Assembly (NCBI GenBank): GCA_905221605.1
Contig: CAJNDS010000011.1
Coordinates: forward strand, 192,561-256,560
DNA length: 64,000 bases
From: Symbiodinium natans
Lineage: Eukaryota; Sar; Dinophyceae; Suessiales; Symbiodiniaceae
Direction of reading: 5' to 3'
Within the stretch, counting starts at the first letter, position 1. Each line of letters starts with the position of its first letter. Below are positions 1 through 11,012 of the stretch, one piece after another. The notes below the pieces were generated by a model. That model did not search any database, had not been told where the DNA came from, and worked only from the letters and a program-made list of their open reading frames with translations. Made by a program: the position numbers and the translations under genes.

Positions 1-828
1 GTGCAACTGCGATGAAGACCAAGTTCAGCAGTCCTTTAACCAAAAGGTTAGGGCACGCCATGTTCAGCCTTCTCTCTCGAGAGCTGCGGCCAAAGAACTC
101 GCGCTTTCTATTCGCTACTGGGTACCTGCCCTGAGGCGTAGATCCCTGCCAAGAGGCCTTATCAACAAAGTTCCTCCGTTCTCTTCTGGTCGCCTGCCCT
201 AAGGCGCAGCCATGGTCAGCTTGCATCTCTCTCCGCAGCTGCGGCCAGCGCACTCGCATTCTCCATTTGCTACTGGGTACCTGCCCTGAGCCGTAGAGCA
301 CAGCCAAAAGGCCCGTCAATAGAGCCTCTCTTTTGCCCTAAGGCGTTGCACGCAGCCCACAGGCGCCACCAGTAGAGTCTCTTTATTCTCTACTGGGTAG
401 CTGCCCTAAGGCGTTGCACGCAGTCAAAAGGCGCGTCAGTACAGTTTCAAGTCGAGACTGATGAACCCCCTTGCCGCATTCTGCCTAGACACGGAATTGC
501 TGCCTGCAGGTAACACCCGTGAGTCATGTTGAATCGCACGTATGTATGTTCCCGGGTGCAGTTTCAGCAAGGTGCCTCTACTATGCGTATCTATGCGTCT
601 AGGCTTGTTTACTGTTCCTTCTGTTGCGTGATGTCCCTTCCACCACGTGGATCGTCATCTTCGGAAGATGTGCTGATGACCTTGTACAGCGCAGTGAGGA
701 AAAGGCACTTCTCTCCGCAGCTGCAGCCAGCTACGGCGTACGTGCCACGAGGCAGAGCGCAGCCACAAGGCGTTATCAGCAAAGTCTCTCCGTTCTCTTG
801 TGGTTGCCTGCCCTAAGGCGTTGCCTGC
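1..828. repeat. Diverged copies of the left-edge repeat family
   Basis: No gene is supported here. The stretch is built from diverged copies of the same modules that form the 571-bp array to the right. Recurring phrases are 'ctgccctaaggcg', 'gccaaaaggc', 'cagctgcggccagcgcactc' (238-257 and again near 1230) and 'ctgcctagacacggaattgc' (482-501). The short reading frames in it (for example 526-816) only mirror the repeat and have no recognisable domain. Confidence 0.6.
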
Positions 829-2549
829 CCTAAGGCGTTGCCCGGAGCCAAAAGGCTTTGGCAATAGAGTCTCTCTCGCCTCAGGTATCCAGTCTCCATT
901 CTCTGGTTGTACCTGCCTTAAGGTGTAGCACGCAGCCAAAAGAAGGTGCATCAATAGAGATGACCCGCCTTGCCGTGATCTGCCTAGACACGGAATTGCT
1001 GCCTGCAAGTAACACCCGTGAGTCATGTTGAATTGCACGTATGTATGTTCAGGATTGCAGGTGCAGAAAGGTGCCTCTACTTCGTGTCTAGGGTTGCTTA
1101 ACATTCCTTTTGTCGTGATGTGCTTTTCACCGGGCGGATCGTCATCTTCGGGAGATGTACTGGTGACCTTTCCGTGCAGAGGGGAAACAGGCACGGGCCA
1201 ACCATGGTCAGCTTGCATCTCTCTCCGCAGCTGCGGCCAGCGCACTCGCATTCTCCATTTGCTATTGGGAACCTGCCCTAAGGCGTAGAGCGCAGCCAAA
1301 AGGCCTATCAACAGAGTCCCTCTTCTCCTGCCCTAAGGCGTTGCAAGCAGCCAACAGACGCCACCAGTAGAGCCTCTTTATTCTCTACTGGATAGCTGCC
1401 CTAAGGCGTTGCACGGAGCCAAAAGGCTTTGGCAATAGAGTCTCTCTCGCCTCAGGTATCCAGTCTCCATTCTCTGGTTGTACCTGCCTTAAGGTGTAGC
1501 ACGCAGCCAAAAGAAGGTGCATCAATAGAGATGACCCGCCTTGCCGTGATCTGCCTAGACACGGAATTGCTGCCTGCAAGTAACACCCGTGAGTCATGTT
1601 GAATTGCACGTATGTATGTTCAGGATTGCAGGTGCAGAAAGGTGCCTCTACTTCGTGTCTAGGGTTGCTTAACATTCCTTTTGTCGTGATGTGCTTTTCA
1701 CCGGGCGGATCGTCATCTTCGGGAGATGTACTGGTGACCTTTCCGTGCAGAGGGGAAACAGGCACGGGCCAACCATGGTCAGCTTGCATCTCTCTCCGCA
1801 GCTGCGGCCAGCGCACTCGCATTCTCCATTTGCTATTGGGAACCTGCCCTAAGGCGTAGAGCGCAGCCAAAAGGCCTATCAACAGAGTCCCTCTTCTCCT
1901 GCCCTAAGGCGTTGCAAGCAGCCAACAGACGCCACCAGTAGAGCCTCGTTATTCTCTACTGGATAGCTGCCCTAAGGCGTTGCACGGAGCCAAAAGGCTT
2001 TGGCAATAGAGTCTCTCTCGCCTCAGGTATCCAGTCTCCATTCTCTGGTTGTACCTGCCTTAAGGTGTAGCGCGCAGCCAAAAGAAGGTGCATCAATAGA
2101 GATGACCCGCCTTGCCGTGATCTGCCTAGACACGGAATTGCTGCCTGCAAGTAACACCCGTGAGTCATGTTGAATTGCACGTATGTATGTTCAGGATTGC
2201 AGGTGCAGAAAGGTGCCTCTACCTCGTGTCTAGGGTTGCTTAACATTCCTTTTGTCGTGATGTGCTTTTCACCGGGCGGATCGTCATCTTCGGGAGATGT
2301 ACTGGTGACCTTTCCGTGCAGAGGGGAAACAGGCACGGGCCAACCATGGTCAGCTTGCATCTCTCTCCGCAGCTGCGGCCAGCGCACTCGCATTCTCCAT
2401 TTGCTATTGGGAACCTGCCCTAAGGCGTAGAGCGCAGCCAAAAGGCCTATCAACAGAGTCCCTCTTCTCCTGCCCTAAGGCGTTGCAAGCAGCCAACAAC
2501 AGACGCCACCAGTAGAGCCTCTTTATTCTCTACTGGATAGCTGCCCTAA
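829..2549. repeat. Tandem array, three copies of a 571-bp unit
   Basis: Three head-to-tail units start near 829, 1400 and 1971, each opening at 'ggagccaaaaggctttgg'. Spacing is exactly 571 bp between the first two pairs of landmarks (1025, 1596, 2167). The copies differ by only a few bases: one T/C change near 2070 and a 3-bp 'aac' insertion near 2497. Identical open frames on both strands (87 aa plus, 165 aa minus) repeat with the unit; I read them as consequences of the duplication, not as genes. The near identity indicates recent amplification or gene conversion. The right edge passes into an older, diverged copy. Confidence 0.85.
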
Positions 2550-3010
2550 GGCGTTGCACGGAGCCAAAAGGCGCGTCAGTACAGTTTCAAGTCGGGACTG
2601 ATGAACCCCCTTGCCGCGATCTGCCTAGACACAGAATTGCTGCCTGCAGGTAACACCGTGAATGATATGTTGAGTCGCACGCATGTTTGGGGGTGCAGTT
2701 TCAGCAAGGTGCCTCTACTATGCGTATCTATGCGTCTAGGGTTGTTTACTGTTCCTTGTGCGACGTGGCTTCCACCGCGTGGGTCGTCACCTCGTACCGC
2801 GCAGTGAGGAGAAGGCACGACGGTCAGCCTGCTTTTCCAGAGCCCTCGCAATCTTTATATTCACTGCTGGGCACCAGCCCTAAGGGCCTAGCACGCAGCC
2901 AAGAGGCGCAGCAGTAGAGTCTCAGGTCGGGAGTGATTAACCCCCTTTGCCGCGATCTGCCTAGACACAGAATTGCTGCTTGCAGGCAACACCAGTGAAC
3001 CATATTGAAG
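2550..3010. repeat. Two further diverged copies of the left-edge module
   Basis: The phrase 'ctgcctagacacagaattgctgc', seen in each 571-bp unit, recurs near 2622 and 2957. Both are followed by related 'ggtaacaccgtgaa' / 'ggcaacaccagtgaa' text. The surrounding 'gtcgggactgatgaaccccc' also recurs near 2593 and 2927. These are older relatives of the array. A single further copy of the core lies at 35,301-35,325, showing the family is dispersed. Confidence 0.6.
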
Positions 3011-3895
3011 CGCACAGATGTGCTTTTTCCGACGAGGTTCAATGTACTCCACTCTGGACAGTGTAGCACGATCCACCCGCAATCTACCACTGGAGTCAGA
3101 GTCATCCTTGTACAGTGTCAGTACAGGCATTACCACCCGTGCTGCTCCCATATTCGTTATTGCACCGTTCCATGGTTCACGATCTCCATCAGTATCTCGT
3201 AGCGTGTATGCTCTCCGTGCAAGGTAGACGGGACCTGTACCCGCCAATCTCCCATCAGGTTGGCGCTGATCAGTCATCAGTTCCTTTATGCATGGGCCAA
3301 CTCTGCTCCCTTCTGCTATATTGCCTCACACACGGTTCACTTCATCGAACCATAACCTCCATGAATCAGAAAGATGCCTCTACTTCGTGTCTAGGGTTGT
3401 TTAATGTTCCCTTTGGTCGTGTGACATTTCGGCTCAGCTTTGCCAGTGAGAAGCAAGCACCTCAGCAAGGGTCTTGCTTGATTCAAGCCGTACCAGACGT
3501 GGACGTGCACACATGCCAGGTTTGCCCCTGATTGTGCACCTGCTGGCCTCAGCCTAGTCAGGCTTTAAAGACTGCGTGCCATGCCCAAAGTGGGACTTTA
3601 AGCCTTAAGCCTTGTGAAGTGAAGCGGGAAGTCTCTTCCTTGCTGTGTTTGGAGCTCCGGCGGATCCACTCTTTCAGTGCAACAGCCTCACGGAAGAGGA
3701 AGCGGCTTGGGTTGTACGAGCATTCCGGCTTCCCAGGCCAACATCTCGGGAGGGATTTGGGGTCGGACGCTATGGCTGTGGCAGTGGTTTTTCTAGCATC
3801 TGAGAGTGTTGGAGTGAATCCAGGAAAAGGGTTTGATTGTTGATTGCAAGACTTGAAAGTAGGCCATATCTCTCCACTCGAGCAACACCGCTGAA
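3011..3895. other. Stretch without a recognisable gene
   Basis: No domain, splice-consistent exon or RNA gene is seen. A fragment of the left-edge module ('gatgcctctacttcgtgtctagggttg') is present near 3373. A short run 'aagccttaagcct' occurs near 3600 and recurs near 6990 and 40,040. The 138- and 154-residue frames here are not protein-like. Confidence 0.4.
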
Positions 3896-4520
3896 GACGA
3901 GGGAAGGATCGTTCCGAGATCTGGTGCTGCAGTTCTGCTCTTGCAATGGGTGGTTCTTGATGAAGCATAGAGCATGCCCATGATGATGCCACAAGATCTT
4001 TTACCAAGGAAGCAGCTGTCATTCTTGATTGGAATCAAGCAGGATCAACTGCGGGCTTGCGATCGCGGCACCCAGTTCTTGCCGCGGCAGCGCACGACCG
4101 TGGTGCAGACAGAAGGGTCGTTCCGAGATCTGCTGCTGAGTTCTTCTCCTGCAATCGATGGTGAGTGATGAATCTCTTGAGCATGCCCATGTTGATGCCA
4201 CAAGAATAGCGCGGCCGAGCCTCTCTTGACAAACTATGCAAGGGGCGGACACGAATGCTCGGCATCCAGAGAGCTGATGCCCAAAAACGCGCGAAGAAAG
4301 TGCATGGCGACCAGCCTCAGAATCTTGTGTATCCGCTGGTGGCAACGGGACCCCTGATCATCCAACTAAACTCCTGCTTGGGTCTCACTTTGTGTGCCCA
4401 CCACACTGCGTGCGAGCGAGAGCAAGCGTGCAAGCAACGCGGCGTGCAGTTCAGGGGTTTCCAGCATCCGTTTCTGCGTGTGGGAATGCGCCTAAGCAGC
4501 TCGTACCCTGCTTGCGGGAA

Positions 4521-4732
4521 AGCGACGGGAACACCTGAAAAGGCCCCCCTAAGTTAATGAACCGTTGTGGTGGGCGATAACCTTGAATGTTCCCATAGCG
4601 ACACTTGGAGACATCAAGCATGGATAACGGATACGAAACCCTTGTAAAGCGATGGGAACACTTGACAAGCGACACCCCTCATGTCGCGTCCATTAGCACC
4701 ACCAGCCGGTTTTGGCAGTCGCTCACACGAGG
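4521..4732. repeat. Dispersed repeat, copy 1 (partner at 16,483-16,702)
   Basis: The block containing 'aatgaaccgttg', 'gcgatgggaacac' and 'agccggttttggcagtcgctcaca' matches 16,483-16,702 over about 210 bp with scattered substitutions. It contains an internal tandem: 'aagcg(a/c)tgggaacacctga(a/g)aagcgaca' appears twice in each copy about 120 bp apart. There is no coding capacity. Confidence 0.65.
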
Positions 4733-5249
4733 AACAACAATGAGATGGCAGCCGGTACTCTGTTTTTGCCATGTTCCCCCTAATGCGAACCGATTGCAGG
4801 CCCTTGGGCTAGCGTTCGCAGTTTCTCCGTTTTCGTGGCAGCAGTCTCTTGGGTGCAGAGGTTGACCGGGTGCTTTTGCGCTAGCATAAGAAGCGGCCGG
4901 CCCCAGAAGTTTGCCTAGATGTGTGGGAGCAAAGACACTTGATTCCACCAGTCTGTATCAAGGCGCACCTTTCTCACGAATATTTCGCAGAACGCTTTGG
5001 CTCCCAACAAAAGTGGAGATGGACACCGAATCAGTGTGCGGATGGCACTTGCGGGGGAGCGTGTGAGTGCGGCTTTCTCCAATCCAGGCTGGCGGTGCCT
5101 TCCGCGTACGGACCACCTGGCACTCGTTCGGCCTTTCTGGCCACCAGAGCCGCGCAGCCACATTATCCTGTCGAAATCGAAAGCGGAGCTCTAAGAGTAC
5201 CATCGTCCTCCCAAATTTAACAAACACGTGCAGCACTGAGCGAGTAATT

Positions 5250-5336
5250 TGGTCTGATACCCACGCTGGCCCTCTTCCGCTGATCCCCGGGTCACACACA
5301 CCCGCAGCTCTGGCAAAGTCCACTTGGGGTTCAGTG
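5250..5336. repeat. Dispersed repeat, copy 1 (partner at 37,446-37,524)
   Basis: The stretch ending 'ggcaaagtccacttggggtt' is shared with 37,446-37,524, including the preceding 'cccacgctgg' and 'ttcacacgcacccgca'-type text. The copies are about 80 bp long and diverged. No gene is associated with either. Confidence 0.55.
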
Positions 5337-6320
5337 CGGCTCTTCTTTTCATGCACCTCTTCGGTTTTCCATTCTTTGCGCCGCCCTCAGAAGTAGGAGC
5401 TGGTCGTACAGGCTTATGGCAATTGCCTCAAAGCTTAATTTACGCCGAAAGGGGTCCTTACTGCCTTTGCAAAAACAGATTCAGAAAACCGGCGATCCAC
5501 CGAACTTGCAAGATGATCAGGAAGACATGCATACGACAACACCGGAATGAAGGGAATGCAAGGATGTTGCACAGGAAGCTGCCATCCCTCTCTTGATGCG
5601 ACAGCAGTGAAGCACCGTGCGTCGCATCTCGATCATGGCACCAGTTCTTGCTATGTGGTAGCAAGCCGACTCAAGACAAGATCGAGCCAGGGTCAGGCAG
5701 AAGGATCTTTCCGAGATCTGCTGATGAGTTCTTCTCCGGCAATCGATGATGGGTATTTGTAGGATGATGAAACGTGCTGCCAGGCCTTCGGGCCATGAGC
5801 TGGTGCGATCCAGCGAATCTCTCAACATGCCCGTGAAGATGCCACAAGAATAATCCTTCTAGGAAAGCTGCCAAGGCTTTCATGACACGAAAGGCATGGA
5901 GAGCCTGCCGGATTTGGAGTTCAACGTTGCCCATCAGGGCACTCCGTTCTTGTGATGGGCGGACTAGTGGCGGAACCTGCCTTTCCCCTCATGCGGCGCG
6001 GTTGAAGTTTTCGAAAACAACAGAGAGATCGTTCCGAGATTTGGCGCTTAGCTCCGCGATTGCAGCCGATGGTCATTGATGAGTCTTTCAGCATTCTTCC
6101 CGTGGTGCTGCCGCAACAATAATTTTGCAAAGCAAGCAGCCAAGGCTCAGCTTCCCCGCCCTATCACTGCACGCAGTTCCTGCCACAGGCTCGCTGTGGC
6201 AGGGTGGCATTGACCTTCTCATTCAACCCGATGACAGTATCGACTCAGCGACCTCGGTGAAGACGGAAGGACTCCGAGACGGGCTGCATGACCCTTCTCC
6301 TACGCTCGATGGTTTCAAGG

Positions 6321-7134
6321 CGCAGCGAGCGCCCTGAGCCCGATGTGGCTTCCGCGACAGGCCTCCTTCGGAGAGCCACGCTGACTAGCTTGAATGTCTG
6401 CTCGACCACTTGCCTGCAGCTGTGGAAGGCGGCAAAGATGTCAAAAGCTAGCTTAGCAACTCCTGTCATCGTCACGATGCAGCGGCGAAAAATCTTCAAA
6501 ACTTTCACATGGCTTAGCTGTGAAACCGGCTTGACGACATCTGGGGTTGGAGGATTTCTGTTTTTTTTTTTTTTTTGGGGGGGGGGGGGGGGGGGTGGCT
6601 TGGATTATTGCGGCTCGGTCTCCTTACCCGTGTCTGGTACTCTTATGCCCATTTTGCATTTGTGGCGTGTGATGCTTCTAGCCGATTTGTTCACTCGTTT
6701 TTCTGCAGCAAAGGCGGTATCAACAGCAACAGCACTCCCACTCGAGACGCTACTAGTGGTGCATAGTGTGTCCTGGCGAGACTATGTAACGATGTAGCTC
6801 CACGTCTCCAAGTCGCAGTTAAAAGCACGTTGTTTCTCGTGCGAAGTAGTCACACGTAGTCGACGCAGTGTTTTCTCTGGCTCGCTCCTGCTCAGACAAA
6901 GGGACCGCAATGTCTTATGCATTCTGCAACCATAGCAACTATAGTTTCTTTCTTGGCACAGGAGCAAGGCTGTTGAAAAGAAACGAAGCTCAAGCCTGAA
7001 GCCTTAAGCCTTCAAAGCCGCCAGCTTGTGCCACCCCGAAAAAAGAGAGCCCTTCATGCAAGGGGACCGCGCATCTTGCATGATGGTTATCTTCACATCA
7101 GGTGAAAAAAAAACGACGGTTTAGCGCCCATTTC
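6321..7134. other. No gene; homopolymer switch T-tract to G-tract
   Basis: The stretch has no recognisable gene. Its main feature is a run of about 15 T followed directly by about 18 G at 6561-6596. The frame at 6288-6797 crosses this tract and is not credible. Pairs of such runs are also prone to assembly-length error. Confidence 0.5.
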
Positions 7135-7206
7135 AACGATTCCTGGTCCTAGCCCTAAATGAAACCCTAAAACCTAAACCCTGAACCCTAAACCCTAAAC
7201 CTAGGA
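7135..7206. repeat. Interstitial telomere-like repeat (CCCTAAA sense)
   Basis: Degenerate CCCTAAA/CCCTGAA/ACCTAAA units are packed between about 7151 and 7205. Perfect TTTAGGG is the telomere repeat of plants and several alveolates. Here the units are imperfect and internal, so this is not a chromosome end. It is the first of many such blocks in the window. Confidence 0.75.
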
Positions 7207-7985
7207 CAAAACAGCGCCCGACCTGTCGGCTCAAGGATCCCCGGATACAACCAAGTCGACATTGAAATTCCCAAAGCTCAGACCCTCAAGCTTTGTGACT
7301 TTCTTTGTTGAAGGTTCTCAGGCCGGTAGAATCCTTAGAACCCCTTGGATTTTTTTTGGGGAAGTTTTTGCCAGCAATTCGGATGTCGATGTTGTGGAGC
7401 AGAAACCGGAGGCCTGGAGCAGTGGAAGTCGGGGATCGTTCAAGAGTGGTTTGCGGGTGCGGTTTGGGGTTTAGGATTGGGTTCAGTGCTTCGGGGCTCG
7501 GGGCTATATAGACAAGTTAAGTTTAATCTCTGCCGCAGGCATGTCTTGTCATGTGGCCACTGCACTTTCGATTGCGCAAGGGGAGACCATCTAGTGTGCG
7601 AACGGTTTACATGGCGTTGTTTTCGGTGCAGCTTGAACTAAAGCTAGGCTGTGTCATAGGACCTGAGCTTCTCGCCAAGACATCTCGCACGCACTGCGTT
7701 TTTGTTTCTCCTGGTGTTTCTCAGCGTTGCCTCGCGAAATCTTCATGCTTCGAAGACTAAGTGCATCTCCCCATTTGTGGAACTTTCTTCCGGCATCACC
7801 GTAAGATACCGTAAGTTGGCGTGCCGTTTCTTGGTGTGGAGAATTAGGTACCTGATACGTTGGGGATTTTCGGTAGAGGCAGAGAATACCTTGAGCATAT
7901 GGCGGAGAAGATTCGCGATTTCATCTATCTTCTGCGAACCACAGCGCTCTCCCGCGTTGCAGAACCCGATGTGGAAATGGAGCTT
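7207..7985. other. Stretch without a recognisable gene
   Basis: Frames of 60-133 residues exist on the plus strand, but none shows a domain or plausible composition. I see no repeat partner elsewhere in the window. 'gtcggctcaagga' at 7227-7239 ends like the dinoflagellate spliced leader, but only eight bases match, so I do not call it. Confidence 0.4.
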
Positions 7986-8285
7986 GAGGGGTAGTTCAGC
8001 TTCACGATTCGTTGTCAGGGGATATTTCGGCTTCGCAAGTCGGCGTCGCAACAATTCGTTGTCAGGGGGTAATTCGGCTTCGCAATTCGGCGTCGCAGAG
8101 TAATTCAATTCGGCTCCACAATTCGGCGTCAAGAGTGGGTTGGCTTCGCAATTCGGCTTCTTCAGGGAGCAATTCGGCTTCGTAATTCGGCGTCAGGGGG
8201 TGATTCGGCTTCACAATTCGGCGTCAGTGGGGTATTTCGGCTTCATGCCGTAACTCAGCGTCCCGGCGTCACCCCGCAACGCGGC
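7986..8285. repeat. Minisatellite of 'ttcggcttcgcaattcggcgtc' units
   Basis: About eight imperfect units of roughly 30-36 bp repeat the phrase 'ttcggcttc(g/a)caattcggcgtc', usually followed by 'agggggtaa' or 'agtggggta'. Units degrade at both ends. The minus-strand frame at 7743-8132 partly overlays it and gives a short NCEAEL-like peptide periodicity, which is expected from the DNA repeat and not evidence of a gene. Confidence 0.75.
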
Positions 8286-8306
8286 GTCAGACAATGCAGG
8301 GTCACA

Positions 8307-8498
8307 GTGTGGCGTCAACAGCAATGCAGCATCACTATTCTTGTTCGGCTTCAGGTCGATGCAACCCCCCCCCCCTCCCCAGCGGCCCTGTATTCCCTGC
8401 GAAACGACTTAATCATTGGAACCCGCAGAGTAGGCCGTCCAAGACATCGATGGCTACACAACATGCATCAATGCATGAAGATATGCAGTGATGGCTAG
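8307..8498 (+). pseudogene. Possible relic of a LINE-type ORF2 3' end
   Basis: The last third of this 63-residue frame reads GTRRVGRPRHRW followed by a short tail and a stop. A G-R-P-R-x-R-W box close to the C terminus is characteristic of many non-LTR retrotransposon ORF2 proteins. The upstream part is interrupted by a C-rich run (8366-8381) and carries no visible reverse-transcriptase motif. I read it as a truncated relic. A chance match is possible because only about 15 residues carry the signal. Confidence 0.35.
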
Positions 8499-8949
8499 CA
8501 ATGAAAACTACATCGACATCCAAAAAGCCGGCACCTAAAGCCGAAACACTCATTCGATCATTGAAGATGCAGCGAGCTGCATCCAGCGCATGGCTTCAGA
8601 AAAGATAAAGTGTGGCATATCTTGGATAACATGAAGGGTTCAATTGCAATATTCTGCAGCATACATGTATAGATTTCGAGTTGGCAATGGAAGGTGCAAT
8701 GTTGCACCCTGTTTAGTAGGGGGCCTCCTGAAGTAAGTCATGTTCGAAAGCATATTGAGGGCCGTGTTATTGTTTGGGGGTCTAGGGTGGGGTCCGCAAT
8801 TGAGACAAGTCGTCCGGGTGACGTAAAAAAATTTCGCGCGGGGCGCCTTTAAGACCAATTGCCGGGCATCGCGGTCCTTTTAACATGTATATAAACAAAA
8901 CCGGGGACCGTGGGAGTGCGCTTTCCGGCTATTTTTCCTTACACGATAC
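8499..8949. other. Stretch without a recognisable gene
   Basis: No repeat, domain or RNA gene is recognised. The minus-strand frame at 8640-8858 has no protein-like features. Confidence 0.35.
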
Positions 8950-9357
8950 ATGCTTTTCATACGAAAAAACGCAGAAAACTAGAAAAACTTTAAAAAAAAC
9001 TCGGAAAACTATAAAAGAATGCAAAAACTCGAAAAAACCAAAAGAAAAAAAGAACCAAAAGAACCAAAAAAACCAAAAAACACCAAAAAAACCAATTTCC
9101 AGGGACTCTTCCATCCAGGGCCCCATCCAGGGCCCAATCTGCAGGAGTCCTGGAAAATTGTTTTTTTTTTTTTTTTGTTTTTTTTTGGTTTTTTTGGTTT
9201 TTTTTGGTTTTTTTTGTGCTTTTGGTTTTTTTGGTTTTTTCGAGGAAAACTAGAAACATGCAAAAATCCGAAAAAACTCGACAACACCAAAAAAACCAAA
9301 AAAACCAATTTCCAGGGACTCTTCCATCAAGGGCCCAATCTGCAGGAGTCCTGGAAA

Positions 9358-9439
<82 letters not shown>

Positions 9440-9545
9440 TTTCGAGTTTTTAATTTTTGCATTTTTTCTAGTTTTCTGAGTTTTTTATAAGTTTTTCTGG
9501 ACTCTTCCATCCAGGGCCCAATCTACAGGAGTCCTGGATTTTTGA
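8950..9545. repeat. A/T-rich repeat with three hairpin modules
   Basis: Three copies of a ~55-bp G/C module lie near 9094-9158, 9306-9358 and 9495-9537. Each runs from 'ccagggactcttccatc' through 'gggcccaatct' to 'gcaggagtcctgg'. The ends of each module are partly complementary ('ccaggga(c)tc' with 'ga(g)tcctgg'), so it can fold into a hairpin. The first two modules have A-rich 'aaaaccaaaaaaacc' DNA on the left and T-rich 'ggtttttttgg' or (TTG)n DNA on the right, extending the potential foldback. Frames through this region are Lys/Phe-rich artefacts. Confidence 0.7.
9360..9437. repeat. (TTG)n microsatellite, about 26 units
   Basis: An uninterrupted TTG/GTT run occupies the T-rich right arm of the second hairpin module. 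Its position suggests it grew from the T-rich arm by slippage. The poly-Val, poly-Cys and poly-Asn frames across it are artefacts. Confidence 0.95.
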
Positions 9546-9769
9546 GTTTTTTTTTGTTGTTTTGTTTCTTTTGGTTTTTCGATTCTCCAGCGCGGGGCTT
9601 CCGGAACCGGAAGTCTCCAGTAGAATACCTCGCGCGCGCCGCTTCCGGAAAAATGAAGGACAGCTACTGGGACAACCTACCGATGATGGATTTGCCCCCC
9701 CCCCCCATAAGCAAGACCACACGGTGCTCATATTTTGCGAAAGCTTTTGCTGACTAGTGTGTTTCAGTG

Positions 9770-10800
9770 AGACAGGTGTGATAAACATCTGCACTATGAA
9801 AAATCCACAATCACTATGTATAAAAATCAAGGCGACTTTATTGACAAATCTTTGTATCATAGGGTGCCTACCGTTATGGCTTGATATTTGCTTTCCTTCA
9901 TGCAGGGTTGGTTTAATAATTTGACTTCTAAGCTAGCTATTGTTCTAGCTGTTTCTTCTAATATAGATCTTCTACACTTGCCCATTTTTTGATGTAATTT
10001 GCATTGTATGTCAAATCTAGCAGAGTTTGCCCATACATAAATATCTTGTGATTTATCTTGTTCCCTTTACTAAGAGGAGCTTCTGTAAGAGTTCCAAGCG
10101 TGATATTTGTTGGAGTTTTCAGTATTTTGCTTTAAGCATTTTTAAAACTCATTATTCCATTATTCAAGATATATAAATTTGTATGATAAGATGGGATAAC
10201 AAACTCCCATCGACAAAAATGATGATGATTATTACTATACACATATATATATAATATCTGAGTTTAAGGCTCTTTGTCTTATGGATTGATCTATAATTTA
10301 TTCGGAAATTGTTAATAGTGCAGTAGAGTGCTCTCTAGATTATTTGCCGCATCTAAAGTGCTGTGCAAAAGTCTACTATAGTAATAGGCTTTCAGAATGG
10401 ATTTTTCAGTATCACTTCAAATTTAAGCACAACTTGTATTTGCTTTGTTAAACGTATATGTTATAAAAAAAAGTCCAGTCCATTCTAGCCTAGCTTCTAT
10501 AGCTTCATTTTTTGGCTAGAGGTTTTGTGAGATATTTATGCAGTAAAATTGCTGCCAGAATAATGTTTCGTGTAGTTAGAGGCGTTAAATAATGTCGTTG
10601 ACTCTTTATTGTATGCATGGTGTTTGTGAGTTTTATTGCTCTTTCATCTATAGACACAGATTCACCTACATGTATTTTTGCCGACGTAAGTTTACATGCT
10701 TTTTGAGTTACAGGAATCATTCATTGGTCATTCCCATTGCTTGTATATGCATCTCAGATAAACCGTTGTTTTATAGAGTTGCAGGTGTGAACTCTGCTAC
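9770..10800. other. AT-rich island without a recognisable gene
   Basis: Base composition falls sharply here (many runs such as 'acatatatatataatatc') compared with GC-rich neighbours. The right edge coincides with telomere-like repeats at 10,801. No frame longer than 71 codons shows protein-like content, and I recognise no organelle gene. It could be a foreign insertion, organelle-derived DNA or a non-coding transposon. Confidence 0.5.
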
Positions 10801-11012
10801 CAACCCTAAACCCCAAGCCCTAAACCCTAAACCCAGCAGTTCTGACAACCTTCCTGTGCCAAGGCCCTGCGGTGCCGCGGATGTGTTATGCCTGTCCGGG
10901 TTCGGCAGCTGGCTTGCGGGAAGGATTTGGGCGACAAGGAGCCTGGCTTGATTTCAGTGCTTTGAACCGCCTAGTTTCTTTGAAGTGGGTTTAGGGTTTA
11001 GGGTTTAGGGTG
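10801..11012. repeat. Facing pair of telomere-like repeats
   Basis: CCCTAAA-sense units occupy about 10,803-10,836 and TTTAGGG-sense units about 10,985-11,012, enclosing ~150 bp of GC-rich DNA. The two blocks are inverted relative to each other and could pair. The inner segment resembles nothing else in the window. Confidence 0.7.

Larger units (their letters stand above)
3896..6320. repeat. Five scattered copies of a ~90-bp repeat
   Basis: A module beginning 'cgttccgagatctg' and running through 'ttctcctgcaatcgatgg' to 'agcatgcccatgatgatgccacaaga' occurs near 3907-3995, 4110-4205, 5700-5850 (interrupted), 6030-6121 and 6265-6312 (shortened). The copies differ by point changes and small indels. 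No frame is conserved among them, so this is a non-coding repeat, perhaps a short transposon relic. Between copies I see no gene. Confidence 0.6.

Noticed and set aside
655..2453. Repeated 165-218-codon minus-strand and 87-codon plus-strand frames
   Set aside because: They recur only because the 571-bp unit is tandemly copied; no domain, and both strands are open in the same DNA.
7227..7239. Second spliced-leader-like site
   Set aside because: Only GGCTCAAG matches; upstream bases do not.
9019..9510. Poly-Val/Cys/Asn and Lys/Phe-rich frames
   Set aside because: Products of (TTG)n and A/T-rich DNA.
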